Assembly (NCBI RefSeq): GCF_016698645.1
Contig: NZ_CP068047.1
Span: 62,001 to 126,000, forward strand
DNA: 64,000 bases
Reading direction: 5' to 3'
Source of the DNA: Devosia oryziradicis
GTDB lineage: Bacteria > Pseudomonadota > Alphaproteobacteria > Rhizobiales > Devosiaceae
A model generated the notes under the pieces. That model saw only the letters and a program-made list of their open reading frames with translations, had not been told where the DNA came from and made no database searches. The position numbers and the translations under genes were made by a program. Below are positions 33,378-42,822 of the stretch, piece by piece (the stretch's first letter is position 1; each line of letters starts with the position of its first letter).

Positions 33378-36100
33378 TAGCGATCCTCCTTGTCGAGCGA
33401 AATCTCGAACGTCATTCCATCAGGAAGCTTCTTGAGAAGCTCTTTCAGTTGCGCACCTGTTGCGGCGGAAAGTTTAAGGGTGATTTCCTTGACAGGCGTA
33501 GCGGGGCCGATCCCCCAGCCCTCGAGCTTGCCAATGAGGTTTAGCGGCGAGGTTGGTGGATTTGTGAGTGTCGTGCGCGGCGAACCGGTACCGCCGCCGA
33601 AAATGCTTCCTGTCTGTGAGAACCCTGGCCCCGGTGGAATGGGCTGGTCGCCAGGCTGTACAGGTTGCTGATCTCCACCAAAAAGACTGCCAGCGCCTGG
33701 CTGGATCGGGGGCTGCGGTACGGGGGTCGATCCCCCTGTTGAGGGGACCGCAGCGGGAGGCAGCAATAACACTTCGTCGAGCTGCCTTCCCGTGAAACCC
33801 AGCTTTGGCCGTAGCCGCTTCCACGCGGTCTCCTCGTCCTCGCCAGCGTGAACTTGTAGATACTCCATGCCGCGAAGGTTGATGGCGATCTTGCCGCGCG
33901 CACAAAGCCGCAAGACGCGTTCCTTCATGGCGGTTTCGCCCAACCACGGGATGCAGTCCTGCCCGACCGGTCGCGGTTCCTGCAGTTCGCGGAGCAGCTT
34001 TCCGACCGGCGCGTTCTCTGCGGTGGCGTCGAGGACGAGCGCCTCAAAGTCTTCTGGAACAAAGAGGTCGTTGATAAGCGCCTGCTCGATCGCCTCGGGA
34101 ATCTTGCTGCCTTGTTCGCGGAGGGCCTCGACGTGAAATTCACATTTCGAAGGGTCGACGAAGTTCCAACGATGCAAGACCGCAAACCGGTCAAAACGCT
34201 TTTTCAGGATGTCGCGCAGCTCGGCTTGGTACTTAGTATGCAGCTTTCGATAGTCGGAATTCTGACCGCTCCACTCGAGAGCCTTCATCTCGGCACGTGC
34301 GAGAATGAGCAGATCGCGGTCATAAAACGCGTTCGGGGTATCGCTGCGAGGTAGAAGGAAACGCACGGTATTGCGTCGTTTCTGTAGATTGTCCTTGAGC
34401 CAGCGGCCAAGCCGCTCGTTCAACCGGTCGGGGTCCTCCGGCAGCACCAAGATAGGCAGTCGGTCGTCCCAGCGGTCTGGATGCTCGCCCTCGTCGAGAC
34501 CCTCCCAGGGTTGAGTTAGCCAGTCGCGGGACAGCGCAATAACCCGGGCGGTCTTCGCGACCTCTTCGGTGCCGCCAATGACGTAACGCACTTCCTTGGC
34601 CAGTTGTGCGAGATCCGACCCATCGGTGAACAGCTTGTCGTTACGTGCCGAGGCCATCACCTTGGCCTGAGGATTTTCTTCTTCCTTGAAGACAAGGCGA
34701 ACCCCGTCCTGGTGGATGTTAAAACTGTTCTCGATGATGGTCGCCAGTTCCACCTGGAAGCCATTGTCATCGACGGGCTTGTCTTGCGTGATATCGACCT
34801 GGAGCGTGGCGGGTTCGGCGCCGGCCATGTTGCCCACTGCAATGGAGCGCAACCACAAGGCACCCACGATCTCCTGTAGATGCGGCGCCCTCGAAGCGTG
34901 ATCAGGGACGGCCTCGACAACGGCTGTCAGGTTGCGCAGCGCCTTGTCCCTCAAGGTGCGGTGATGTTCGTTTGCAACCGAGTCGAGCAAGGCGCCAATG
35001 CCTGACGCCTCGTTGTCGAGGCGAAAATCGGCCGAGGTGAGGATGGGCGTCTCCTCTCCACGACTCTTGAAGAGGTTGGCCAGGATGCGAATGAGATCGC
35101 GCGTTTCCTGTGCGTCTGTCGCCACGAGCACCTGGTCCTCAAGCAGCTGCAACAAGTGGGGCGCGTACGGCCACGCCTCACGAAACTCGCCGCGTTTGCG
35201 CTCGTGCTCGACATTCGGTGTGCCTATGAGCCTGAAGTACTCCGACACATGAGTAGCGATCAGCCCATCGATGGATGCGGGCGCGATCTGCAGCCGGTTC
35301 TCAAACAGGCGATGCAGCAGCATACGCCGCCGGTCGTTCTGGATTCTTTCCGGGCTCCCCCCCGCCTTGAAGTCGACCTGCACCGGGTTTACGCGGTGAA
35401 TCTGCTGGTAGGCGTCGGTATCGCCATTGCGAACGGACACGACGAGCACTAGCAGCTCAGGATGTTCCTTTGCAATTTCGGAGAGGATCTGGATGAAGTT
35501 AAACGCCCAGTTCTTCCACGGATACTGCTTCGTGTTGGTAAGGCCGTCATACCAAGTCTGAAATTCGTCCAGCAGCAGCATGGTAGGCGTGTGGCGCAGC
35601 AGTTCCAGGATAAGCTGATCGGATGGGATGTCAGTCTGCCCCGCCCCCATGCCTTCCCATTTACCCCTGATGAAAGCGCCATGTGGGTGGCGCTCAAAGA
35701 GCAGATCCCAGAGATGCTTGTAGCGCTGTCGATGGAGGCTTTCGCCGATGACCAACATCCCGCTGCGTAGTTGGATGTTTCCGATTTGCGGATCACCGAG
35801 GGTCGTCGACCAGTTCTTTAGCCATGAGGCCGTCGAGACAGGATCGTGGACGGCATGAAACAACGCGGCCATGAGGTGCGACTTGCCAAGGCCGCGCTCG
35901 CCAATGACGACAACAGGACGTCCCTGGTTTGGGCCAACTGCCTCGATCCCTTTGAGGAGATCATGAGTCGGATAGGTGATCTCAAGGAAGTCCTGCGCCG
36001 GCACCTGTGTGGCTCCGGTGTTGGCCTCGTTGGACAGCTCGATAGCCGTTCCCTTGAGCCGCCTTCCTTTAAACTCCTGCCGTAGGTTCAGCCCAAGCAT
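33377..36100 (-). CDS. DUF499 family P-loop ATPase
   Basis: A 907-residue ATPase. Walker A is GERGLGKS (67-74) and Walker B is TMLLLDEFQTW (about 173-183), and VSVRNGDTD probably carries the sensor residue. After a long helical region there is a Pro/Gly/Gln-rich linker (about 770-840) with repeated GS(L/I)FGG motifs, then a small C-terminal domain. DUF499 proteins are known anti-phage-associated ATPases and are broadly comparable with BrxC/PglY of BREX. The ATG follows AAGGAACTAAAAG. It begins the distal block of the operon, 312 bp after the Hsp70-like gene, and overlaps PglZ by one base. Confidence 0.86.
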   Translation of the reverse strand: MLGLNLRQEFKGRRLKGTAIELSNEANTGATQVPAQDFLEITYPTHDLLKGIEAVGPNQGRPVVVIGERGLGKSHLMAALFHAVHDPVSTASWLKNWSTTLGDPQIGNIQLRSGMLVIGESLHRQRYKHLWDLLFERHPHGAFIRGKWEGMGAGQTDIPSDQLILELLRHTPTMLLLDEFQTWYDGLTNTKQYPWKNWAFNFIQILSEIAKEHPELLVLVVSVRNGDTDAYQQIHRVNPVQVDFKAGGSPERIQNDRRRMLLHRLFENRLQIAPASIDGLIATHVSEYFRLIGTPNVEHERKRGEFREAWPYAPHLLQLLEDQVLVATDAQETRDLIRILANLFKSRGEETPILTSADFRLDNEASGIGALLDSVANEHHRTLRDKALRNLTAVVEAVPDHASRAPHLQEIVGALWLRSIAVGNMAGAEPATLQVDITQDKPVDDNGFQVELATIIENSFNIHQDGVRLVFKEEENPQAKVMASARNDKLFTDGSDLAQLAKEVRYVIGGTEEVAKTARVIALSRDWLTQPWEGLDEGEHPDRWDDRLPILVLPEDPDRLNERLGRWLKDNLQKRRNTVRFLLPRSDTPNAFYDRDLLILARAEMKALEWSGQNSDYRKLHTKYQAELRDILKKRFDRFAVLHRWNFVDPSKCEFHVEALREQGSKIPEAIEQALINDLFVPEDFEALVLDATAENAPVGKLLRELQEPRPVGQDCIPWLGETAMKERVLRLCARGKIAINLRGMEYLQVHAGEDEETAWKRLRPKLGFTGRQLDEVLLLPPAAVPSTGGSTPVPQPPIQPGAGSLFGGDQQPVQPGDQPIPPGPGFSQTGSIFGGGTGSPRTTLTNPPTSPLNLIGKLEGWGIGPATPVKEITLKLSAATGAQLKELLKKLPDGMTFEISLDKEDR

Positions 36101-36412
36101 CTTTTAGTTCCTTTTTCCTTGCGCTACCGCGCAAGAGTAAGTCCGCAAATCATGGCTCGTCAGAGCGCGTTTGGCGCTTTCATTCGCCAAATCCGCCGAA
36201 AGTTCAAAATTGCGTTGCCCCAAAGGCACCAAGCAACCTGCGGAGCGGCCCATCGTCGCGGCCTGAGTATCGGATTAATAATTGACAACCCATGCAATTA
36301 CTCTCCGGACATTATGGAAGCGAAAGCACCTTCAAGCCTGCGTAGCTCCCGCCCGGAGCAGGCTTGGGCAAGGAGGTTTATAGGGGCTTTCTCGCAACAT
36401 CTGCCTGATGTT
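36101..36412. other. Gap inside the defence operon with a hairpin and a possible HTH remnant
   Basis: This 312-bp stretch separates the helicase/Hsp70-like pair from the DUF499 block. CAAGCCTGC (36333-36341) and GCAGGCTTG (36358-36366) make a perfect 9-bp stem. On the plus strand an ATG at 36152 opens MARQSAFGAFIRQIRRKFKI, which resembles the first helix of XRE-type regulators but soon loses similarity. The DUF499 ribosome site is at the left end. A second promoter for the distal genes may lie here, but no clear -35/-10 pair stands out. Confidence 0.45.
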
Positions 36413-37954
36413 TCAATCATAAACGTCCTTGCTATTTTCGTAGTCTACGACCCCGTGCAGCTCCCGCTGACGCGGCCGCTCAGCATCGGAGAACTGGCTC
36501 GGCAGCCTCACCTCTGGACCTTCCCCAAATGGGATCGACAACCCATAGCTGATCGCGAAACGCCGAAATTCACGTTCGTTAAGCTGCGCCATCGAAAGGT
36601 CCGCGGGCTTGGGGACCTCTGCCAAGCGGTAGGGCGGAATGCCTGCGTTGTGGTGTCCGAAGCGGCTGTGGGTCGAGCTGATTGTCTCCTTGTACCATCG
36701 GGAATGAGCGCCACCGCCGCCGACAAACACGATCAACGGCTTCATACTTGAGGGATCGCGCTGGCCAACGAACTTTCGGTGGCGTGCTTCGCTCTGGATC
36801 GGATCCCAGCGCCAGTCTCGACTATCTTTTCGTTTCGCGTTGGCCACGACATGGCCGACGAGTTTGCGGACTTCGCTTGCCAAGTCCTCGTTGTTGGGCG
36901 CGGCGGCAATCGCTGTATCGAAGTTGGCGGCGGCCTCGATGTCTGATGCGGCCCCTTCCGCAGTCGGTCGAAGTGCCGCCATCCCCAGCGGGGCCACGCG
37001 ACCCGAATAGAAGTTAAGTCCTCGCTCGCCATTGTCGTTGACGTAGTTGAATGCAACGCCGTCCACGGTGCCCCCACCAATGTCAAAATAGACGTAGACG
37101 CCGGGGGCCGCTTCGCGCGAGGTGATAAAGGATTGGACCGCCGCCGATATCTCAGGGATGGCATGAAAATCGGCAAGCGAGCGATCGGGGCGGCCAACGT
37201 CTGTGACGTAGGACTCGACAGCTGCTTCGACCGTCGCCGGAACGGCACCTCGGCGCACCCAGGACCAGGACACGCCGAGCACTTCCTCGAAGACAGCTAA
37301 AACGTTGGAGTCGTAATGCTCAACCGGCACGCCGACGTTCGCCGACCAAACGACGGAACGGTTGCGTAGCCGATCTGCCTCCGCGCGCTCAATCCAGCGT
37401 TGGCTTCTTAAAATGATGGTGGCGAGGAACCAGGCAGCGAGCGCGCGAATGCTTTGCTCATCGTCGAGATCGAGTCCGGCCACCGTGGGAAGCGGGCTGC
37501 CGATGGCCTCTCCCGCAAGACGCATCTTGAGGTAAGGCACGTAGATCGCCTTCAGGTCTTCCGAGGCTTCGTCAGCGACATGCAACTTGCCATCCGCATC
37601 TACGGCAAGGAGAGTCGGTACGAGCGCATTGTTGGCGACTCCTCGCCCGATCATGGCAATACCCGATTGCTCCGTCCCGACGTCGCGGAAACAAACCTTT
37701 GTGAAGCTCGTTCCGAAATCAATGCCAAGATTGATGGCTACGGGCGGCGCAGTCTTGGCGGGACGGGCGGGCGCCTCATCTATCCACCGGGTCGACCCCG
37801 CGGAAGAATTGGAGGCGACGGAAGCGTTGTCGACGGTTGAAGGCGCGTCGTCGTTGTTGCCCTCAGCAGGAGAACGTTGGGCAGGCTCACGAGAAGGAAT
37901 CCCGAGGAGCCGGTGTCTGAGTGTTCTGAGCTTTGTGCGCCAGTCGTCAGCCAC
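36413..37954 (-). CDS. Hsp70/actin-like ATPase of the defence operon
   Basis: A 513-residue protein. The first 70 residues are Ser/Ala/Asp-rich and probably disordered. An ATPase of the Hsp70/actin superfamily follows: phosphate-1 loop LGIDFGTSFTKV (76-87), phosphate-2 YFDIGGGTVDG (289-299), and the adenosine motif IVFVGGGGAHS (408-418). No Hsp70 substrate-binding domain or lid is seen, so it is not a standard DnaK. The GTG start overlaps the helicase stop by one base (TAGTG). It may act as an ATP-dependent switch or assembly factor for the adjoining helicase; that role is inferred. Confidence 0.8.
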   Translation of the reverse strand: MADDWRTKLRTLRHRLLGIPSREPAQRSPAEGNNDDAPSTVDNASVASNSSAGSTRWIDEAPARPAKTAPPVAINLGIDFGTSFTKVCFRDVGTEQSGIAMIGRGVANNALVPTLLAVDADGKLHVADEASEDLKAIYVPYLKMRLAGEAIGSPLPTVAGLDLDDEQSIRALAAWFLATIILRSQRWIERAEADRLRNRSVVWSANVGVPVEHYDSNVLAVFEEVLGVSWSWVRRGAVPATVEAAVESYVTDVGRPDRSLADFHAIPEISAAVQSFITSREAAPGVYVYFDIGGGTVDGVAFNYVNDNGERGLNFYSGRVAPLGMAALRPTAEGAASDIEAAANFDTAIAAAPNNEDLASEVRKLVGHVVANAKRKDSRDWRWDPIQSEARHRKFVGQRDPSSMKPLIVFVGGGGAHSRWYKETISSTHSRFGHHNAGIPPYRLAEVPKPADLSMAQLNEREFRRFAISYGLSIPFGEGPEVRLPSQFSDAERPRQRELHGVVDYENSKDVYD

Positions 37955-40900
37955 TACTCCACCCTCACCACGCCGACGGCCAGCGCGCTCATCGTTGGGT
38001 CAACGGCTCGCCGCCGCGCAAGTCTGTCCAGCTTTACTCTTAGCTGTTCTTCTTCCTTGCGGATCAAGCCTTCGGTCGGGGCGATCGGACGGACCTTCTG
38101 CTCCGCTCTGAAGCGATCGATACGCCGCTGAAGCTCTGTGATTCTGCGCTCAGCAAACTTCCGAGCGCTTGTTTCCTGTTGATCGCAGCGCAGAGTGTTC
38201 TCCGCGTAGAAATCTGAAAGGCGCTCGCCAAAAGCATCTGACAGCGCCTGTTCACATATCACGGCGCCGGCGCAGATGGCATCCATGCTTTCCAGCATGT
38301 TGCCGGCATTCGGGAAGGGCGCTGCATGGCGGGCGGCCCTGGTAACGAGATCCTCGGATTCTGCGGACGGCAGCGGGTCCACCTCACCCAACCGGATTGC
38401 ACGAAAAGCCAGAAGGTGATCCGACCGGAAGCCCGTGAAAGACCATCGGTGCGCGCAGAACACATAGTCGCCAGGCGCCACTCCCGCGTCTTGGGCCGTC
38501 ATTTTCAACGCGTTGACGCGATGCAACTGGCTTTGGTCCGCATCGTAATTGCCTCGGATCCAGAGAATGAGCGGGTGGCTCGGCTCTACATATTCAACGT
38601 CCTGAGTTACCTTCCGCGTGGCACGCGGATCGAACAGGCACAGGATTGGCCTCGAGGTCTGGTGCAGGCGGGTTCGCGTGGCAGGCGTTGCCTTTGCCAC
38701 GAAGTATCCAAGGTCACGCCGGGCTTCGTCGGAAAGAGATATGCGGGCAGCGTGATCGGCATCGGCATCCTCTATCTTTGTGCCGGGATACTTGCGCGCG
38801 AAGAAGTCCTCGACCAGGGAGCGCAACTCTACGGCACTGAGCCAGCGGCCTTTGTCGCGGCTGTCATTGATGTGGTCGAGAATGTAGTCAGAGAAGCCGA
38901 CGAGGTTGACGGCCTCTTGCTCAAGATCACGTTGCTGCTTCTGGGTATTCTGAATTGCGAGCTCGGCGGTAGCTGATCGGCGCTCACGCTCATCGTCGCT
39001 GAGTTTCGGATCGAGCAGAGACAGCATCAGCTGCTCAGTGGTTTCGCCGAGGATTTCTTCAAGGTCGCCGATACTCTCCCTGAAGACGTTGATGCGCTCA
39101 TAGAGGCGCATGAGAATGCGGTCCTCGACGGTGTTTGTGACAGCCAGATTGATGATGGAAATGCGCTCGGCCTGCTGGCCCAGACGGTCGAGACGGCCAA
39201 TTCGTTGCTCGATGCGCATAGGGTTCCACGGAAGGTCGTAGTTCACGACAAACCGGCAGAACTGTAGGTCGATACCTTCACTGCCAACCTCGGACGACAG
39301 CAGGATCGAAGGACCGTCAGCGTCTCTGAATTGTTCAATGATCTCGTCCTTCTGGCTGCCCATGGCGCCCATGATGACAGCGGCCCGGACGCCGTCGGCC
39401 TTCAGACGGCGCGCAAGGTATTTCAGGGTGCCGCGATAGAAGGCGAAGACGACGAACTTCTCGCCGGGGTTCTTTACGAGCTCGCGTTTAAGGAAATCGA
39501 TCAGCGCTTGATACTTGGCATCGCCTCGCTCCAGCGCACCGATGTCATAGGAAAATCCGAAGCCGGCGGATGTGTCCCCTTCCTCGTCTTCGCCATCGTC
39601 CCATGCGTCGCTCGACAGGCCTAGATCGTCCCAAAGCAACTCCTCGAGAAGGTCTTTGTCGCGCCAGCTTTCCAAAGCGCCGACGATAGAACTCGCCATC
39701 TGTCGTTGGCGGGCGATCAGCGAGAACAAGGAAACCCCCGTCACGCCAACCGATTGCTCCCGAATGCGGTCAGTGACGTGGTTGTAAATGGCAGCTTCTG
39801 CATCACTAAAGGTGACGTTCAGAGTCTGCGGAGCGCGTTCGACCCGATTGGCCAGCACCTCTCGCTTTCGGCTTCTCGTCATATACTGCGAGAGCAGAGA
39901 GCGCGCCTCGAGCAGTCTGAGTGTTTCGATGCGCCTGTCCGCGCTGGGGATCGGGTCGCGCAGGTGCGTCTTGATGCGGTCTACAACGAGATCATTCTTG
40001 AAGTAGTCGGACTTTCCGGCGTCCTCCAGCGCGGCCATGGCCCCTTCGATATCGGCCGGCTCGCGCCAAAGCGCGCGTTGTGCGCGGACGATGCAGGCAT
40101 TGGCGTTGAGCATCTCCTGAAAGAGGAAGGTGTCGTAGAATTCGTCAGGGTCGATAAGGCGCAGCAACTGATAGAGATTGTCACTGCCAATCTGGATCGG
40201 GGTTGCTGTGAGCAGGATAAGGTGGTGAGACGCCTCGCGCAGCAGTCGACCGATGCGATTGTTGCCTGTAGACGGGTTCCGCAGATAGTGAGCCTCATCG
40301 ATGATAACGTGGTCGAACAGGGCAAATTCGTCCGTCGCTACATTCTCATCCAGCAGCCGCGCAAACTTCGCGCGCGTGCTTTGCAGCGTATCATCCTCGA
40401 AATTCGCGGGCGGCCGGATACCCTCCAGACTCGTAATGTAGACAAAAGATTGGGACGCGCTTCTGCCCGGAAGATCCGCGACACGCTCCAGCAGCTCTCT
40501 CGCTGAAACAACCTCTCCGGTGATGTTGAAGCGTTGACGCAGGTCGCTCCGCCACTTCTCGCGCAACATGGCCGGGCAGACAATCAGGAGCCTGCGTGCC
40601 GCGTGGCGCGCCTGCAATTCTTTCCAAATGTAGGTGGCCTCGATGGTCTTGCCGAGACCGACCTCATCGGCGATCAGCATTCGGCCGACTGGGGATTCAA
40701 TGAAGCGCATCACCGGCTTGAATTGATGCGCATAGAAGTCAGTATTACTCGCCTCCATCGAATAGAAAACGTTGGTTAGATCGCCCTTGACTTTTTCGAA
40801 GGTGAGCACGCGCCGTAGGTCACTCGGACCACCAAAGGCACCGGAGGCGAGCAGCTCGAACAGGTCGGTTTCTACGCTTACCGGTTCGAGAAGATCGAAG

Positions 40901-41076
40901 CGTTTGTAGAGCTTCTCATTTGGCCCAAAATCCACTTCCACCATGAGAAAGCTGCCAGCCGATTTCGTTCGGCCAGTCGTCGTGCCATGCCGCCCAGGGT
41001 TGTCTCGCAGACATACCCGCAGACCCGGTACTGCCGGGTTCCACTCTTCACGCTCTCCTTCGGCCATCAGTTCCAT
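37954..41076 (-). CDS. SNF2/RapA-type helicase, first gene of the defence operon
   Basis: A 1040-residue SNF2-class ATPase. Walker A is ADEVGLGKTIE (136-146), the DEAH box is VIIDEAHYLRNP (257-268), followed by LLTATPIQ, then LSSEVGSEGIDLQF and MRIEQRIGRLDRLGQ in the C-lobe. The N-terminal 100 residues have no domain I can name. A long C-terminal region (about 650-1040) ends in a helical stretch rich in Arg, Glu and Gln that may form a coiled coil. Similar proteins serve DISARM and related systems. The ATG at 41076 lacks a strong ribosome site; the in-frame ATG at 41067 is possible. Three tandem 11-bp repeats lie just upstream. Confidence 0.85.
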   Translation of the reverse strand: MELMAEGEREEWNPAVPGLRVCLRDNPGRHGTTTGRTKSAGSFLMVEVDFGPNEKLYKRFDLLEPVSVETDLFELLASGAFGGPSDLRRVLTFEKVKGDLTNVFYSMEASNTDFYAHQFKPVMRFIESPVGRMLIADEVGLGKTIEATYIWKELQARHAARRLLIVCPAMLREKWRSDLRQRFNITGEVVSARELLERVADLPGRSASQSFVYITSLEGIRPPANFEDDTLQSTRAKFARLLDENVATDEFALFDHVIIDEAHYLRNPSTGNNRIGRLLREASHHLILLTATPIQIGSDNLYQLLRLIDPDEFYDTFLFQEMLNANACIVRAQRALWREPADIEGAMAALEDAGKSDYFKNDLVVDRIKTHLRDPIPSADRRIETLRLLEARSLLSQYMTRSRKREVLANRVERAPQTLNVTFSDAEAAIYNHVTDRIREQSVGVTGVSLFSLIARQRQMASSIVGALESWRDKDLLEELLWDDLGLSSDAWDDGEDEEGDTSAGFGFSYDIGALERGDAKYQALIDFLKRELVKNPGEKFVVFAFYRGTLKYLARRLKADGVRAAVIMGAMGSQKDEIIEQFRDADGPSILLSSEVGSEGIDLQFCRFVVNYDLPWNPMRIEQRIGRLDRLGQQAERISIINLAVTNTVEDRILMRLYERINVFRESIGDLEEILGETTEQLMLSLLDPKLSDDERERRSATAELAIQNTQKQQRDLEQEAVNLVGFSDYILDHINDSRDKGRWLSAVELRSLVEDFFARKYPGTKIEDADADHAARISLSDEARRDLGYFVAKATPATRTRLHQTSRPILCLFDPRATRKVTQDVEYVEPSHPLILWIRGNYDADQSQLHRVNALKMTAQDAGVAPGDYVFCAHRWSFTGFRSDHLLAFRAIRLGEVDPLPSAESEDLVTRAARHAAPFPNAGNMLESMDAICAGAVICEQALSDAFGERLSDFYAENTLRCDQQETSARKFAERRITELQRRIDRFRAEQKVRPIAPTEGLIRKEEEQLRVKLDRLARRRAVDPTMSALAVGVVRVE

Positions 41077-41099
41077 TTAACCAGTACGTTGACGCAGGC

Positions 41100-41132
41100 C
41101 AATGCAGCGTCAATGCAGCGTCAATGCGAGCG
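41100..41132. repeat. Three tandem 11-bp repeats upstream of the defence operon
   Basis: CAATGCAGCGT occurs at 41100-41110 and again at 41111-41121, followed by a degenerate copy CAATGCGAGCG at 41122-41132. The block lies 24 bp upstream of the first operon start. One repeat per helical turn suits cooperative protein binding. The remaining DNA from 41133 to 41379 holds no gene that I can support. Confidence 0.6.
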
Positions 41133-41379
41133 CTTTTGTAGTCTCGCCATAAATGCAACATGCGCATATCGTTCCTCGTCCGCGCATTCAGCAAAACCCT
41201 TAGTGCCAAGGGCACGGAATCACCGTCCGCCAACCAGTGACGGCAAGCCCTAGATCCGGCCAGGACCCAAGGCAACATAATGTGAGTGCCTGAATATTTC
41301 CCGCGCTCCCCGCGTCAAAGTATAGGGTCACAAAAAGAAATTTGAACACGAAACTTCTTCTTCGCCACGGAAAAAACAT

Positions 41380-42822
41380 GACGAGCTATCCGACCGCGCC
41401 TGCGATCCCGACCATCCTTATGACGTCATCGTTTTCCATGCCTTTTCGCGCTTTTACCGTGACGGCGCCGGCATGGAACTGGTGATCCGCAAGCTGCGCA
41501 AGCATGGTGTGGAAGTTGCATCGGTCACGCAGCCCAATGGCGATGATCCGTCCGCCGCGATGATCCGCCAAATCATTGGAATTTTTGATGAGTATACCTC
41601 CAAGGAGAACGGCAGACAGGTCACGCGCGCTATGACCGAGAATGCCCGCCAGGGCTTCTGGAACGGCGCCTCGCCGCCACTTGGTTACACAATCGTCGAG
41701 GCCGAGCGCCGTGGGCAGAAAATCAAGAAAAAGCTCGCCATCGATCCCGTGGAAGCCGAGGTTGTGCGACTGATTTTTCGCCTCTATCTCGAAGGCGATG
41801 CCGCCACCGGCAAGCCTCCGATGGGCATCAAGGAGGTTGTCAAATGGCTTAACGGCCATGGCTATCGCACCAAGAAGGGCGGCACGTTCGGTGTCGGCCC
41901 GCTGCACCATATTCTGACCAACAAGGCCTATATCGGAAGTTGGCACTATCATTCGCGCAATTCCAGGTCTGGCGGCAAGCATCCTGAAGGCGAAGTCGTT
42001 GAAGTGCCGGTGCCGGCTATTCTCGATGAGGGCGTTTTCCATGCAGCCCAGGCCAAGCTTGCGGCCAATAATCCGCGCGTTAGCCCGGTGCGAGCCATCA
42101 GCGGCCCCATCCTGCTCACCGGCATCGCCACCTGCTCCCATTGCGGCGGCGGCATGACCCAGCGCACCGGCACTTCCGCCACCGGTCGGGTCTATGCGTA
42201 CTATACTTGCGCCACCCGCGCCCAAAAAGGCGCCACTGCCTGCAAAGGCAATACCATCCCAATGGCCTATCTGGACGAGGTGGTCCGAAAAGCCCTCGAT
42301 GAAAAACTGTTCGCGCCAGAGCGACTGGCAGCTTTGCTGACCGCCGTGGCCGCCAGGCGCTCGGAAAAAGCCGAAGCAAATAACGCCCGGCTCGTTGCAC
42401 TCCAGGTCGAGGTCGATACCGCAAAAGAGCGATTGCAGCGCCTCTACACCCTGGTCGAAGATGGCCTTGCCGAAATGGACGACCTGCTCTGTGAGCGTAT
42501 CACCGTCCTTAAGGCCGACCGCGAAAAGGCGCAGGCCGCTCTCGACCGTGCACGCCGCGAGACGGGGGGCGAAGCTGGCCTCGACCCCGAAAAGATCGCG
42601 GCATTTTCCAAGCTGATGCGCGATGTGTTGGCGAGCTCCGACAACCCCACCCGCAAGGCCTATTTGCGCTCGCTGCTAAATGTAGAAGTCGGGCCGGAAA
42701 AGGTCCGCATTATGGGCAGCCGCGAAACGCTCTATGCCGCCGCCGGTGCCAATAATTCTTCTGCAGAATTAGTTCAGCTTTCTGGACTGAAGTGGCGCGC
42801 CCGAAGAGATTCGAACTCCTGA
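41380..42822 (+). pseudogene. Serine recombinase missing its catalytic N-terminus
   Basis: Similarity to large serine recombinases begins abruptly at DELSDRACDPDHPYDVIVFH (41380) and continues through VIRKLRKHGVEVASVTQ, IIGIFDEYTSKENGRQV, a recombinase DNA-binding domain, a zinc ribbon (CSHCGGGM...CATRAQKGATAC) and a coiled-coil tail. The first 70 or so residues, with the catalytic serine and its YxRxS motif, are absent. The open frame from the first ATG (41473) is 449 residues. The last codons (WRARRDSNS) run into the tRNA-Arg gene. It was probably the integrase of an older element at this tRNA and is now inactive. Confidence 0.8.

Noticed and set aside
36119..36751. Plus-strand gene of 210 codons across the operon gap
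   Set aside because: Most of it is antisense to the Hsp70-like gene; only the first 20 residues resemble a helix-turn-helix start, which is too little to call a gene.
39706..40506. Open frame of 266 codons opposite the first SNF2 helicase
   Set aside because: It lies wholly within a conserved helicase domain on the other strand and has no recognisable sequence.
41100..41132. CRISPR array
   Set aside because: Only three short repeats in direct contact, with no spacers; no other regularly spaced repeats and no cas genes were seen in the window.
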